A DNA stretch of 64,000 nucleotides from an uncultured Bacteroides sp. (lineage in GTDB: Bacteria > Bacteroidota > Bacteroidia > Bacteroidales > Bacteroidaceae). Of the stretch, positions 1 to 8,146 are shown in pieces; position 1 is the first letter of the stretch; every line of letters starts with the position of its first letter. Under the pieces are notes generated by a model. That model did no database searches and was not told where the DNA came from. It saw only the letters and a list, made by a program, of their open reading frames with translations. Position numbers and translations under genes: made by a program. The stretch is from the NCBI RefSeq assembly GCF_937912035.1, contig NZ_CALDPF010000043.1, positions 62,001 to 126,000 on the forward strand. Reading direction: 5' to 3'.

Positions 1-1
1 C

Positions 2-958
2 ATTGATTCCTGCAAAACTATACAAACCAGTAAAAAGATAACAATTCCCAAGCTAGGAATCATCAAAACTGAGGTTATTCCCATAAAATTAGATAAATCC
101 ATTGGCATGCAGCTAGTTCTGATAAATCCATATTGGAATATATTTAATAAGATGTGGATTATATTCATAACAACAATCATAATGACTATTCTAACAATTG
201 TCTGCACTGTCTATCAGATTAAATATATCTTCAAACTAAACAAAATCTCCCAAATCCGTGAGGACTTCTCATACGCCATGGTACATGACATGAAAACACC
301 TCTAAGTACTATTATGATGGTGCAGGATATGCTGAAAAGCGGAAGACTGGAAGGCAAACCCGAGATAAAGAACAAATACATGAACATAGCGGAAAGCGAA
401 ACAGACCACTTGTTTGCTCTCACAAACAAGATACTTACCATCTCCAAACTGGAAAACCATAAACTGGAGATGAACAAAACAGAAGTTAAGCTTACACCGA
501 TAATAGAGAAACTGACTGAGAAATTCAAGGCAAAAGCACAGAAACCTGTAAACTTTATCATCAGCTTGCAGGCCAAAACAGCTTATGCCGACAACGATTA
601 TCTGGGTGAAGTATTAAGCAATCTGATTGATAATGCCATCAAGTACTCAAAGGAAAGCGTAGAAATTAATATCACGGCTGAAGAGAGCGAACGCTACACC
701 ATACTGAAAGTACGTGACAATGGTCTGGGTATATCCGAAGCCGACCAGAAAATCATATTCCAGAAATATGAACGCGCAGCGGCGGCAAAGCACAGCCGCA
801 GAAACAGAACTTCAGGCTTCGGCCTGGGCCTGAACTTTGTTGATCAGGTAATAAAAGCCCATGAGGGAAGAATATTTGTAAACAGCACAGAAGGAGAATT
901 TACGGAATTTACTATCTATCTACCGTTTGAGACTCCAAACGACAAGCATAATCTGTAA
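2..958 (+). CDS. Sensor histidine kinase, 5' end outside window
   Basis: The reading frame is open from base 2 through to the stop at 958, so the gene is cut by the window edge and the first ATG inside (107) is not the real start. What remains is the end of an extracytoplasmic sensor, one membrane segment, a HisKA box with the phospho-accepting His in AMVHDMKTP, and an HATPase domain with the N box NLIDNAIKYS, G1 box DNGLGIS and G2 box GFGLGL. The product should phosphorylate a response regulator. No regulator lies next to it; the nearest is at 21.3 kb. From about base 244 to the 3' end it is nearly identical to the next kinase (1537-2847), whereas the sensor parts differ, which points to recent duplication or gene conversion of the kinase half. 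Confidence 0.9.
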   Translation: MDSCKTIQTSKKITIPKLGIIKTEVIPIKLDKSIGMQLVLINPYWNIFNKMWIIFITTIIMTILTIVCTVYQIKYIFKLNKISQIREDFSYAMVHDMKTPLSTIMMVQDMLKSGRLEGKPEIKNKYMNIAESETDHLFALTNKILTISKLENHKLEMNKTEVKLTPIIEKLTEKFKAKAQKPVNFIISLQAKTAYADNDYLGEVLSNLIDNAIKYSKESVEINITAEESERYTILKVRDNGLGISEADQKIIFQKYERAAAAKHSRRNRTSGFGLGLNFVDQVIKAHEGRIFVNSTEGEFTEFTIYLPFETPNDKHNL

Positions 959-1024
959 AGCACAATGCTGTTTTATCACAGCGACGATATCATATACGTA
1001 TAATACACCATGTATATCCATAAA

Positions 1025-1067
1025 AATCTCTGATATCCGGTATAAAACATACAGAATATCAGAGATT
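1025..1067. terminator. Terminator-like hairpin between convergent genes
   Basis: A perfect 12-bp inverted repeat (1025-1036 and 1056-1067) with a 19-base loop lies between the stop of the first kinase and the stop of the convergent small gene. It lacks a long T tract, so its role as a bidirectional terminator is inferred from position. Confidence 0.5.
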
Positions 1068-1103
1068 ATCGAGTTAAACTTTTAAGAGAGAAATTGAGGA
1101 ATT

Positions 1104-1364
1104 TTATTTGGTAAACTTCTCAGTCTCCTTCAATATATAACCGGAATTTCTTTCATCCCACTGATAAGTATTCTTATCGGTGACTTCCCCATCTGCGTTA
1201 TAGATAAAGTTTATCTTATACATACGTTTAAGATATTTACCTTCACTTACAGAATAAGCCTCAATATTTGTAACTTTCTTATCTTCTGAAGCTACATTAT
1301 AAACAACTTTTGGTGTTGACAAAGACACTGACGCTACTGCTGAAATGATTAATTCTGCTATCAT
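1104..1364 (-). CDS. Small exported protein, DUF3836-like
   Basis: The 86-residue product starts with a short hydrophobic segment (about residues 1-16) that could be a signal peptide, although it lacks the usual basic n-region. The rest carries the pattern of the small Bacteroides DUF3836 proteins, with YNADGEVTDKNTYQWD and a following tract ending in KETEKF. Function is unknown. It is divergent from the second histidine kinase, and its promoter carries the three-pentamer operator also found at 15.4 and 17.7 kb, so it is probably an output gene of the local two-component system. The family assignment is by eye and moderately sure. Confidence 0.6.
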   Translation of the reverse strand: MIAELIISAVASVSLSTPKVVYNVASEDKKVTNIEAYSVSEGKYLKRMYKINFIYNADGEVTDKNTYQWDERNSGYILKETEKFTK

Positions 1365-1411
1365 AATAATTTAATTTTTAAGTTAGACTTCTTTTGTTAT
1401 TTCTTATACTG

Positions 1412-1468
1412 CAAAGGTATGCGCAAAGAACAGGAGTTTATGTTATCAATACGTTATCTTTAGGTTAA
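1412..1468 (-). promoter_or_regulatory. Promoter with three-pentamer operator, copy 1
   Basis: Read on the minus strand, a -7 box TACCTTTG (1412-1419) is preceded by pentamers ATAAC, ATAAC and TTAAC (plus-strand positions 1442-1446, 1453-1457, 1464-1468) with starts exactly 11 bp apart. No good -33 TTTG is present, which suits an activated promoter. The first pentamer is 23 bp from the -7 box, the same as in copies 2 and 3. It drives the DUF3836-like gene. Direct repeats one helical turn apart are the usual target of OmpR/PhoB-type regulators, and such a regulator is encoded at 21257. Confidence 0.75.
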
Positions 1469-1513
1469 GAAGTTTTCTGCGAGAACTTTAGTTATATATC
1501 TGCATAATGTTAT

Positions 1514-1521
1514 TAACTTTG
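1514..1521 (+). promoter_or_regulatory. Promoter -7 box of second histidine kinase
   Basis: TAACTTTG fits the Bacteroidetes -7 consensus TAnnTTTG and lies 15 bases before the start codon at 1537. The kinase and the DUF3836-like gene are transcribed away from each other from this 170-bp spacer. Confidence 0.55.
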
Positions 1522-1536
1522 CAATAAAACTGCTAA

Positions 1537-2847
1537 ATGAGAAAATATATAAAAATAATAACGATATCTGGTCTTTTTATATTAGTCCTAATACAAATTA
1601 TATGGTTATACAGTTCGTACCAATTTAACAAAAATGAAATAGTATTTAAAACAAGTCATCTGTTAGAGAATGCTATTAATGCTGAAACATTTTCCAGATT
1701 GGGTTCTTTACCACAAGGAACAATGGTTAAAAGTAGGCCCCAAAGTGATAGTGGAAAAGATATACCGGAATTTGCTTATATGCAAGAATCATTAGATGAA
1801 CTTGGAAAACCTATTTCTTTGGATACAATAGCAAAATATTATAAACAGATTCTAGAAGAAGAAAATATTAATAATCGCTTTTGTCTATATCTATTAAAAG
1901 GGGATAGTATTATACAAAATAAAGGGAACGCACATTATTCATTTTTTTATATCGAAACACAGAAAATCCCTATTAGGAGTGACTTCTCATATGTTATTAA
2001 AGCCCAAATTATTAATCCAAATAAATTCTTTTTTCAAAAAATGGGGATACTCTTAGTTTCCACAACTATACTTCTCATTTTTGTTGTATTCTGCATAATC
2101 TATCAAGTAAGAATAATATCAAAAATCAATAAGATCTCCCAAATCCGTGAAGACTTCTCATACGCCATGGTACATGACATGAAAACACCACTAAGCACTA
2201 TTATGATGGTACAGGATATGCTGAAAAGCGGAAGACTGGAAGGCAAACCCGAAATAAAAAACAAATACATGAACATAGCGGAAAGCGAAACAGACCATCT
2301 GTTTGCTCTCACCAACAAGATACTTACAATTTCCAAACTGGAGAACCATAAACTGGAGATGAACAGAACGGAAGTTGAGCTTACACCGATAATAGAGAAA
2401 CTGACTGAGAAATTCAAGGCCAAAGCACAGAAACCTGTAAACTTTATAATCAGCTTGCAGGCCAAAACAGCTTATGCAGACAACGATTATCTGGGTGAAG
2501 TAATAAGTAATCTGATTGACAATGCCATCAAATACTCAAAGGAGAGTGTGGAAATAAACATCACGGCTGAAGAAAGCGAACGCTACACCATCCTGAAAGT
2601 ACGCGACAATGGTCTGGGTATATCAGAAGCCGACCAGAAAGTCATTTTCCAGAAGTATGAACGCGCAGCGGCGGCAAAACGGAGCCGCAGAAACGGAGCT
2701 TCAGGATTCGGACTGGGCCTGAACTTTGTTGACCAGGTGATTAAGGCGCATGAGGGACGAATATTCGTCAACAGCACAGAAGGAGAATTTACGGAATTTA
2801 CTATCTATCTGCCGCTTGAAACCCTAAACAATAGGCATAATCGGTAA
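1537..2847 (+). CDS. Sensor histidine kinase
   Basis: The 436-residue protein has TM1 at about residues 7-27, an extracytoplasmic sensor of about 140 residues, TM2 at about 169-190, a HisKA domain with His213 in AMVHDMKTP, and an HATPase domain ending with GFGLGLNFVDQV. It is an inner-membrane sensor kinase. Its kinase half almost matches the partial kinase at 2-958, while its sensor resembles the third kinase (17822) only loosely; the three share a GT-x-x-KS element in the sensor where visible. No regulator gene is adjacent, so the OmpR-type regulator at 21257 is the best candidate partner. The ligand is unknown. Confidence 0.92.
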   Translation: MRKYIKIITISGLFILVLIQIIWLYSSYQFNKNEIVFKTSHLLENAINAETFSRLGSLPQGTMVKSRPQSDSGKDIPEFAYMQESLDELGKPISLDTIAKYYKQILEEENINNRFCLYLLKGDSIIQNKGNAHYSFFYIETQKIPIRSDFSYVIKAQIINPNKFFFQKMGILLVSTTILLIFVVFCIIYQVRIISKINKISQIREDFSYAMVHDMKTPLSTIMMVQDMLKSGRLEGKPEIKNKYMNIAESETDHLFALTNKILTISKLENHKLEMNRTEVELTPIIEKLTEKFKAKAQKPVNFIISLQAKTAYADNDYLGEVISNLIDNAIKYSKESVEINITAEESERYTILKVRDNGLGISEADQKVIFQKYERAAAAKRSRRNGASGFGLGLNFVDQVIKAHEGRIFVNSTEGEFTEFTIYLPLETLNNRHNR

Positions 2848-3003
2848 TGCAGCAGGTACGCAAACTACACTGCCTATCACATCTGCCTGATGAAAATCAT
2901 TAATATGGTTCTCATAAACATACGGGCGATACGTGTGCGATAGTACAAGCCCGATAGTGGCAATCAGAATGCCTGAAATTATAAACTTCATTCTCATAAA
3001 CAT
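2824..3003 (-). pseudogene. Fragment of a small membrane protein gene
   Basis: A 59-codon frame begins at one of three closely spaced ATGs (3003, 2997 or 2991) and encodes one hydrophobic helix followed by YRPYVYENHINDFHQADV, which recalls short Bacteroides membrane proteins that continue for another membrane segment. Here the frame runs into the 3' end of the kinase gene on the other strand and stops within it, so the C-terminal part is probably missing. It is best read as a gene truncated when the kinase copy was placed here. It could also be a chance open frame. Confidence 0.4.
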
Positions 3004-3212
3004 CGTGAATCATTATAGTGGTGGGCAACAATCTAAATTATTTTATAACTATTTGATATCATACAATTTATGTGATATACAAAATGGAATATGTAAAAAA
3101 TAGTACCATTTTGGCATCATTAGTTATGTTTCAAAAAGAGGACGGTTGAACGGCTATCAATGCTTTTACAAACTATCCATAATGCAGTTTTGAGAACAAA
3201 GTTATCAAATAT

Positions 3213-3243
3213 TTTGGTACTTAAAAAAGATTTGTTACCTTTG
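3213..3243 (+). promoter_or_regulatory. Consensus promoter for the small RNA and Abi_2 gene
   Basis: TTTG at 3213-3216 and TACCTTTG at 3236-3243 are separated by exactly 19 bases, the ideal Bacteroidetes -33/-7 arrangement. Transcription should begin near 3250, just before the structured RNA. Confidence 0.75.
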
Positions 3244-3249
3244 CAGCAT

Positions 3250-3300
3250 TAGAACCTGCCAAGCCTCTCAACGATGCTCAAATCGGCGGGTCGTTTTTTT
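3250..3300 (+). ncRNA. Small structured RNA ahead of the Abi_2 gene (abiF RNA candidate)
   Basis: About 50 bases follow the promoter and end in a seven-T tract (3294-3300). CCTGCC (3255-3260) can pair with GGCGGG (3285-3290), and ACGA (3271-3274) can pair with TCGT (3291-3294), giving competing or pseudoknotted pairings before the T run. The RNA ends ten bases before the Abi_2 start codon. A conserved abiF RNA motif has been described upstream of genes of this family; placement and form fit, but no covariance search was done. It may act as a separate terminated RNA or as a leader that limits toxin expression. Confidence 0.6.
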
Positions 3301-3310
3301 ATTAACCTAT

Positions 3311-4210
3311 ATGAAATCAAATTTCACCAAACCGTATTCCTCACCGAAACAGATTGTTCAGATATTAAAGACACGTGGTATGCTCATGGAAGATGAGCAG
3401 AAAGTTGAGAATTACCTGATGAACATCGGCTATCATCGGTTATCTGCCTATATTTATCCTTTTTATAAAAGTCCCAAGGATGATTTGGTATTAAAAGATG
3501 GAACGACTTTCAAACAAGCACTGACGCTTTACCGCTTTGACAAGAAACTGCGCATACTCCTTTTCAACGAAATTGAAAAAATAGAGGTTGCCATACGAAG
3601 TATACTGGCTAATATAGGATGTCAAGAGCTTGGCGATAAGTATTGGATAACAAAGCCGGAATATTTTGCCAATGCGGATAAATTCAACCAGACATTGGCT
3701 ATCATAGAAAAGGAATTGACATCGAGTAAAGAAGGTTACATCGAGGATTTCAGTCGTAATTATGTTGAAAGCTATCCTCCGGCATGGATGATAATGGAAG
3801 TGCTGTCTTTCGGGAATCTGAATTACATCTATTCTAACATCGCCAGCAATAAGTTGATGAAACGCATAGCCGGTTATTTCGGACTGAAACCGCAGGTGTT
3901 TACCTCGTGGCTGACAGTGCTTGCCAATCTTCGCAACATGTGTTGCCACCATGCGAGGGTATGGAACAGGGATTTTATGCTGACCCCGGCAGAACCACGC
4001 AAAATGTCAAGCATATGGATTGACACATCGAAAATAGACAAGAAAAGGATTTTTTACCGGTTATGTATAATCAGATATTTCCTTGCATCCGTTTCTCCAA
4101 ATAACAACTTCAATGAAAAGATTGCCAATCTATTGGCTTGTTTCCCTTCAGTAGACATTACAGCTATGGGATTTTACAAAAACTGGAAAGATGAATATTT
4201 ATGGATATGA
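3311..4210 (+). CDS. Abi_2 family abortive infection protein (AbiF/AbiD type)
   Basis: The 299-residue protein begins with the family signature in which a PYSSPKQIVQILKTRGM stretch precedes YLMNIGYHRLSAYIYPF, and has the conserved PPAWMIMEVLSFGNL segment. Near residues 211-222 is RNMCCHHARVWN, an R-x4-H arrangement typical of HEPN RNase active sites. Members of Abi_2 (PF07751) are phage-defence proteins proposed to act on RNA and arrest growth. The gene stands alone behind its own small-RNA leader, next to a mosaic of duplicated and horizontally acquired genes. Target and trigger are unknown. Confidence 0.85.
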   Translation: MKSNFTKPYSSPKQIVQILKTRGMLMEDEQKVENYLMNIGYHRLSAYIYPFYKSPKDDLVLKDGTTFKQALTLYRFDKKLRILLFNEIEKIEVAIRSILANIGCQELGDKYWITKPEYFANADKFNQTLAIIEKELTSSKEGYIEDFSRNYVESYPPAWMIMEVLSFGNLNYIYSNIASNKLMKRIAGYFGLKPQVFTSWLTVLANLRNMCCHHARVWNRDFMLTPAEPRKMSSIWIDTSKIDKKRIFYRLCIIRYFLASVSPNNNFNEKIANLLACFPSVDITAMGFYKNWKDEYLWI

Positions 4211-4274
4211 ATCCGTCCGTTATGCTGATAGCTGTGAGTTATAAATTTTACATCTTTTCATACTGAAACATTTT

Positions 4275-5090
4275 TTAATTGATATAAATTTTATACTTTC
4301 CTGATTTACAGACAATCAAGATGCTAATCTCATACAACAACCAGATGGGCAATGCCACCAAAGACAAGGTGAATACGTCCGATGTGGGGGTAATGATAGC
4401 GAAGATTATTAGAATCACAATAATTGAATGTTTGCGGAAACGCCTCATGAATCCGGCGGATAATATGCCAAGTTTGCCCAACAGCCAGCATAATACAGGC
4501 AATTCAAACACAATGCCCATCAATACACTCATCATCATCAGTGTTCCCATATAGGATTGGAGCGTTATCATGTTGGCGACATCATTGCAAACCTGATAGG
4601 TCCCCAAGAAGCGAAATGTCAGTGGAAATATCAGAAAGTAGCTGAGCAGTACTCCAAGAATGAACATTACGTATCCGCTACCAACCACACGCAAGGAGTA
4701 TTTTTTTTCGTTTTCATATAAAGCAGGGGAAATGAAATGGAACAAGAGGTATAATGTATATGGGGATGAAAGCAGGAATCCGATATATACAGATGTTTTC
4801 ATGTGGATGACAAATTGTTCCGCCAACCCGGTATTGATAAGTTGGACGGAAAAGGAGGGACTATGTGCCCCAGTCGTCCACTCCGCAATATGACTGAACA
4901 GGCGGTAGGTGATGAACGTGTCACTTTTAGGCGCAAGGATAACAGAAAAAACTTCTTCCTTGAACAGAAAGGCCACAATACCGCACAGTACGGTCGTAAC
5001 GGCAATTTTTATAAGGGAAGCCCTTAATACATCCAAATGCTCCCAAAATGACATCTCTCCAGTCTGAGCATTATCTACCGTCTGTTCCAT
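4275..5090 (-). CDS. tatC: Sec-independent protein translocase TatC
   Basis: The product is the multi-spanning core of the twin-arginine translocase. The N-terminal EMSFWEHLDVLRASLIK is the family's signature cytoplasmic helix, and six hydrophobic segments follow, with FHFISPALYENEKK and FELPVLCWLLGKLG as conserved loops. An upstream ATG at 5114 would overlap tatA by 20 bases, so the ATG at 5090, four bases after the tatA stop, is preferred. It is the last gene of the seven-gene minus-strand operon, whose first product carries a twin-arginine signal. No tatB is seen, so this is a minimal TatAC system. Confidence 0.92.
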   Translation of the reverse strand: MEQTVDNAQTGEMSFWEHLDVLRASLIKIAVTTVLCGIVAFLFKEEVFSVILAPKSDTFITYRLFSHIAEWTTGAHSPSFSVQLINTGLAEQFVIHMKTSVYIGFLLSSPYTLYLLFHFISPALYENEKKYSLRVVGSGYVMFILGVLLSYFLIFPLTFRFLGTYQVCNDVANMITLQSYMGTLMMMSVLMGIVFELPVLCWLLGKLGILSAGFMRRFRKHSIIVILIIFAIITPTSDVFTLSLVALPIWLLYEISILIVCKSGKYKIYIN

Positions 5091-5094
5091 ATTG

Positions 5095-5274
5095 TCATTT
5101 GACCGAATTTCCATCTCTTATGTCAAGGTCGTTTTCCACGCCTTTCACGCCTTCCTTAAAACTGCGTACCCCTTTGCCCAAACCTTTCATCAGCTCGGGT
5201 ATCTTTTTGCCCCCGAAAAACAGCAGGACTATCAGTACGATGAAGATTATCTCTTGTGTTCCTATTCCAAACAT
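5095..5274 (-). CDS. tatA: Twin-arginine translocase subunit TatA/E
   Basis: This short gene encodes 59 residues: a single N-terminal membrane helix (EIIFIVLIVLLFF), then the FGGKKIPELMKGLGKG hinge and amphipathic helix that define TatA, and a charged tail. It forms the translocation element that works with TatC. It starts two bases after the ECF S-like gene stops and ends four bases before the preferred tatC start, so the three genes are co-transcribed. The length is typical of Bacteroidetes TatA. Confidence 0.93.
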   Translation of the reverse strand: MFGIGTQEIIFIVLIVLLFFGGKKIPELMKGLGKGVRSFKEGVKGVENDLDIRDGNSVK

Positions 5275-5276
5275 GG

Positions 5277-5786
5277 CTATTTTCGTATGAAGCGGTTAAT
5301 AAACAAATATCCTCCAAACATCTGTAACAACATACCCGGTATGCCGATACGGAAATCCTGCATGGCAAGATAAAAATCTCCTTTCATCATCCATTCGCCC
5401 AATGTTCCTACGAACTGGTAAGCCAATACTACTCCGACGAGGAGAACGAGTGAAGCCCGTTTGAAGCGGAAAGCCGTATAACCGGCGGTTACTGCCAGCA
5501 GCAGCGATTTCAGCAGGATAGCCGGAAGCGCTGCAAGATGAGGCATCCCGAACAGCGCGGAATTGATTAGAGGTGAAAGCAAGGCAGTGAGCAATCCCAC
5601 TCTCCAACCGTATTTGTAGGCTCCTACCAGCGTGAAGAAATAGATGGGAAGCCAAGTCACCCCGCCCTGCGGGAAGAGATGGAAGAACTGGGGCAAAGCA
5701 ATATTGCCCAAAACGAACAAGGAGGCTGCAAAGTAAGTCCTGACTTCCCTGTAGCCGTAAGCGTAAAGTTTTACTGTGGTCTGCAT
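5277..5786 (-). CDS. ECF-transporter S component-like membrane protein
   Basis: The 169-residue protein is almost entirely hydrophobic, with about five to six membrane segments and the loops GGVTWLPIYFFTLVGAYKYGW and FGMPHLAALPAILLKSLLLA, which are in the style of substrate-binding (S) components of energy-coupling-factor transporters. No ECF ATPase or T component is in the operon, so energy would have to come from shared ECF subunits elsewhere or it may work alone. Sitting between a TonB receptor and tatA, it may take up the compound admitted by the receptor. The substrate is unknown. Confidence 0.65.
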   Translation of the reverse strand: MQTTVKLYAYGYREVRTYFAASLFVLGNIALPQFFHLFPQGGVTWLPIYFFTLVGAYKYGWRVGLLTALLSPLINSALFGMPHLAALPAILLKSLLLAVTAGYTAFRFKRASLVLLVGVVLAYQFVGTLGEWMMKGDFYLAMQDFRIGIPGMLLQMFGGYLFINRFIRK

Positions 5787-5801
5787 AATTTATTTGTTTA
5801 A

Positions 5802-7709
5802 TCAGAAGTTAATGTTTATACCGCCCATAACCGTAGCTTGCGGCATGGGATAACCCGCCATAATTTCATAGCGTTGCGCCAACAGGTTCTCTCCACGCGC
5901 CCAAATGTCGAGCCATTTTGATGCACGGAAGAAAGCGCGTAGGTTCCAGAGGACAAAGTTTTCCTTCGTTTCCTTTTTGCCGACCGATGTGTAAAGTCCT
6001 TCAACGTACTGCAATCCGGTAGAAACCGTCCAGCGTCCTTCCGAGAAGTTCACCCCGGTATAGAGTTTGTGTTCAGGTGCGGCAATGACAGGATTCTCCA
6101 TGTGCAGGAAACTGTAGTTGGCATCCACCGACCAAACCGGACTGATACGGTATGCTGCTTGTAGTTCCACGCCCGTATTGTCGATTTTCCCCGAATTTTG
6201 GTTCAGCATTCCGCTCCCATTTGGATTAGGCAAGGTCTGAATCAGGTTTTTGCCATCGATATAGAAAAGGTTGATTCCGTATTGCAGTCGGCCGTCGAGC
6301 AACCGTTGCGAGAAAGCCAGCTCATAGTTCCACATCGACTCGGGCTGCAGGTCGGGATTCTGTGGCGGGAACATGTACATCTCACGGAGAATCGGGTAAC
6401 GGAAACCTTTCGAAGCCGATGCCTTCAGTTCGATGGAACGGGGCAGATGAAACGCCAGCCCCATCTGCGGCACCCATTCTGTACCCACACGGGAGTGATG
6501 GTCCACGCGCAAACCGGCATTGAGCGTCAGCCATCGTCCGAAGTCCTGACGTATGTCCATGTAACCCGCCACCTCGTTTTCATGCCTGTCCACGATGTCG
6601 CTGCATGTTCCTGCCTTCTCGCCGCTTACATATTCGCTCCATGCGTGTCCCCCGTAACGAAACCAGTCGAACCCGAAGGTGATGCGGTTGCCCTTGAAGA
6701 AGCGTGTACTCTGGTACAGGGAAAGTCCCATCATATCGTCGGATGAATTGAAACGGTCATCCTGCGGAGTTTCACCGGCAGAGGGCGTATATCCGTCGTT
6801 TATCCAATGGTCTCCCCAGTTGTAGAAGAAACTCAATGCGCCGGAAGTCTGGTCGTAGTTATTCTCCACGGCCAGCGAGGTCATACCGCGTGTGATGCGC
6901 TGGTCACCGTCCAACAGCAGAGCAGATACGGGACCGGGATAGGAGGCGTTGAAATGGGTCACATTCACGTCGCCCCTCAAATTCCAGTTGTCGGTCAGTT
7001 CGTATCCTAACTTGGCGTAGCCGCCGTACTGCTCGAAGTCCATATCAGCACGATGTCCGTCTGTGCGGTTGTACGAACCGCTGACGACGGACGAGAAACG
7101 GCCCTTGCAGATGCGGTTGGTCAGTTCCGTTTCCAGCGTGTTGTAAGAGCCGTAGCCCAAATGCAAGTTCGTCCGCACACCGTCTTCCCGCATTTTCCGA
7201 GTGACGATGTTGATGACACCGCCCATCGCGTTAGAACCGTAGAGCACGGAAGCCGGACCGCGCAGTACCTCCACCCGGTCGGCAAGCAGTGTCTGGTAAG
7301 CGTCGGCTATCGGGTGGCCGAAGATGCCGGCATACTGCGGATGCCCGTCTATCAGCACCATCAGCCGGGCGTTGCCTCCGCTCAGCCCACGCAACGAGAT
7401 ACCGCCCGCCGCACCGTTCGACACGCCGTAGCCCATCACGCCACGTGAGGTGACAAACAGTCCCGGCACTTGTTCCGTCAGCACAGGCAGCAGGGAGGAC
7501 TGCATCGTCTGTTCGAACTTGCTCCGGTTTACCACCGAAACGGTCTGTGAGAGATGTCGCACATCGGTTTCACTGCGTGTTCCCGTCACGACTACCTCGC
7601 CGATGGAGTAAGTCCTGTCTATGGAAGCCGTGTCGGCTACCTGTGCCTGTACCTGAAATGCAAGCGGTAAAACGGCACCTGTCAGCAAATATTCTTTGAG
7701 GCTTTTCAT
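5802..7709 (-). CDS. TonB-dependent outer membrane receptor
   Basis: The preferred start is at 7709, where MKSLKEYLLTGAVLPLAF gives a signal peptide; a longer frame to 7769 adds 20 residues that overlap the preceding gene. The 635-residue protein has a TonB-box-like EVVVTGTR after the signal, a plug domain with SLRGLSGGNARLMVLIDG and RVEVLRGPASVLYGSNAMGG, and a 22-strand-type barrel ending in aromatic INF. It resembles the BtuB/FepA class of metal-chelate receptors without a SusD partner. It is probably the entry route for a metal complex or cofactor used by the Fe-S redox proteins of this operon. Confidence 0.9.
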   Translation of the reverse strand: MKSLKEYLLTGAVLPLAFQVQAQVADTASIDRTYSIGEVVVTGTRSETDVRHLSQTVSVVNRSKFEQTMQSSLLPVLTEQVPGLFVTSRGVMGYGVSNGAAGGISLRGLSGGNARLMVLIDGHPQYAGIFGHPIADAYQTLLADRVEVLRGPASVLYGSNAMGGVINIVTRKMREDGVRTNLHLGYGSYNTLETELTNRICKGRFSSVVSGSYNRTDGHRADMDFEQYGGYAKLGYELTDNWNLRGDVNVTHFNASYPGPVSALLLDGDQRITRGMTSLAVENNYDQTSGALSFFYNWGDHWINDGYTPSAGETPQDDRFNSSDDMMGLSLYQSTRFFKGNRITFGFDWFRYGGHAWSEYVSGEKAGTCSDIVDRHENEVAGYMDIRQDFGRWLTLNAGLRVDHHSRVGTEWVPQMGLAFHLPRSIELKASASKGFRYPILREMYMFPPQNPDLQPESMWNYELAFSQRLLDGRLQYGINLFYIDGKNLIQTLPNPNGSGMLNQNSGKIDNTGVELQAAYRISPVWSVDANYSFLHMENPVIAAPEHKLYTGVNFSEGRWTVSTGLQYVEGLYTSVGKKETKENFVLWNLRAFFRASKWLDIWARGENLLAQRYEIMAGYPMPQATVMGGININF

Positions 7710-7723
7710 TCCTGTTGTTTCTT

Positions 7724-8134
7724 CTATTGTCTGGTTGAGTTCATAAATTCTTCTATCAAGGGCAGGCATTCTCCTGCCGTTGCCGCATTGCGGCAGAGTG
7801 CTTCCACCGAGCAGATGCCGGTTTTCGTGCGGTTCTGGATTTGTGGGACTTTTTTATCATAGGAAACCAGTATCTGGCTTGTCCGCAGCAGGGGAATGGC
7901 CGGTTCACTGATCAGGCCGGCATGGAGCCGGCTCACGCCGCCGAGAACCATCAAAGCCGCTGCCCCTTTGCCCACAACCTTGTCGGCTACGAAGGCTCCT
8001 TGCAGAAATCCGGCATCGTCACGGAGCAGGTGGTAAAGGTCGGATATGCCACGACCTTGAAAAGCGCAGACCTCACCGTTCGCCACAACCAGCGTATTGC
8101 CGTCCCTATGCAACAATTCGATTAAATCTTTCAT
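7724..8134 (-). CDS. DUF1893 domain protein
   Basis: The 136-residue protein matches DUF1893 (TM1506-like) by its order of elements: an N-terminal NTLVVANGEVCAFQGRGISDLY strand pair, the conserved ADKVVGKGAAALMVLGGV, and the C-terminal ISEPAIPLL with NRTKTGICSVE. The fold is related to cytidine deaminases, but family activity is unknown. It is cytoplasmic by lack of a signal. It lies 12 bases from the polyferredoxin gene and 14 from the receptor start, firmly inside the operon. Two Cys in the C-terminal part could bind a metal, but that is speculation. Confidence 0.8.
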   Translation of the reverse strand: MKDLIELLHRDGNTLVVANGEVCAFQGRGISDLYHLLRDDAGFLQGAFVADKVVGKGAAALMVLGGVSRLHAGLISEPAIPLLRTSQILVSYDKKVPQIQNRTKTGICSVEALCRNAATAGECLPLIEEFMNSTRQ

Positions 8135-8146
8135 TGTTCCCGTGGT

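Noticed and set aside
6198..6746. Long plus-strand open frame of 182 codons
   Set aside because: It is antisense to the TonB receptor gene, has no recognisable motif, and arises from the GC-rich composition of that gene.
5802..7769. Longer start for the TonB receptor at 7769
   Set aside because: The extra residues overlap the DUF1893 gene and precede a good signal peptide that begins at 7709.
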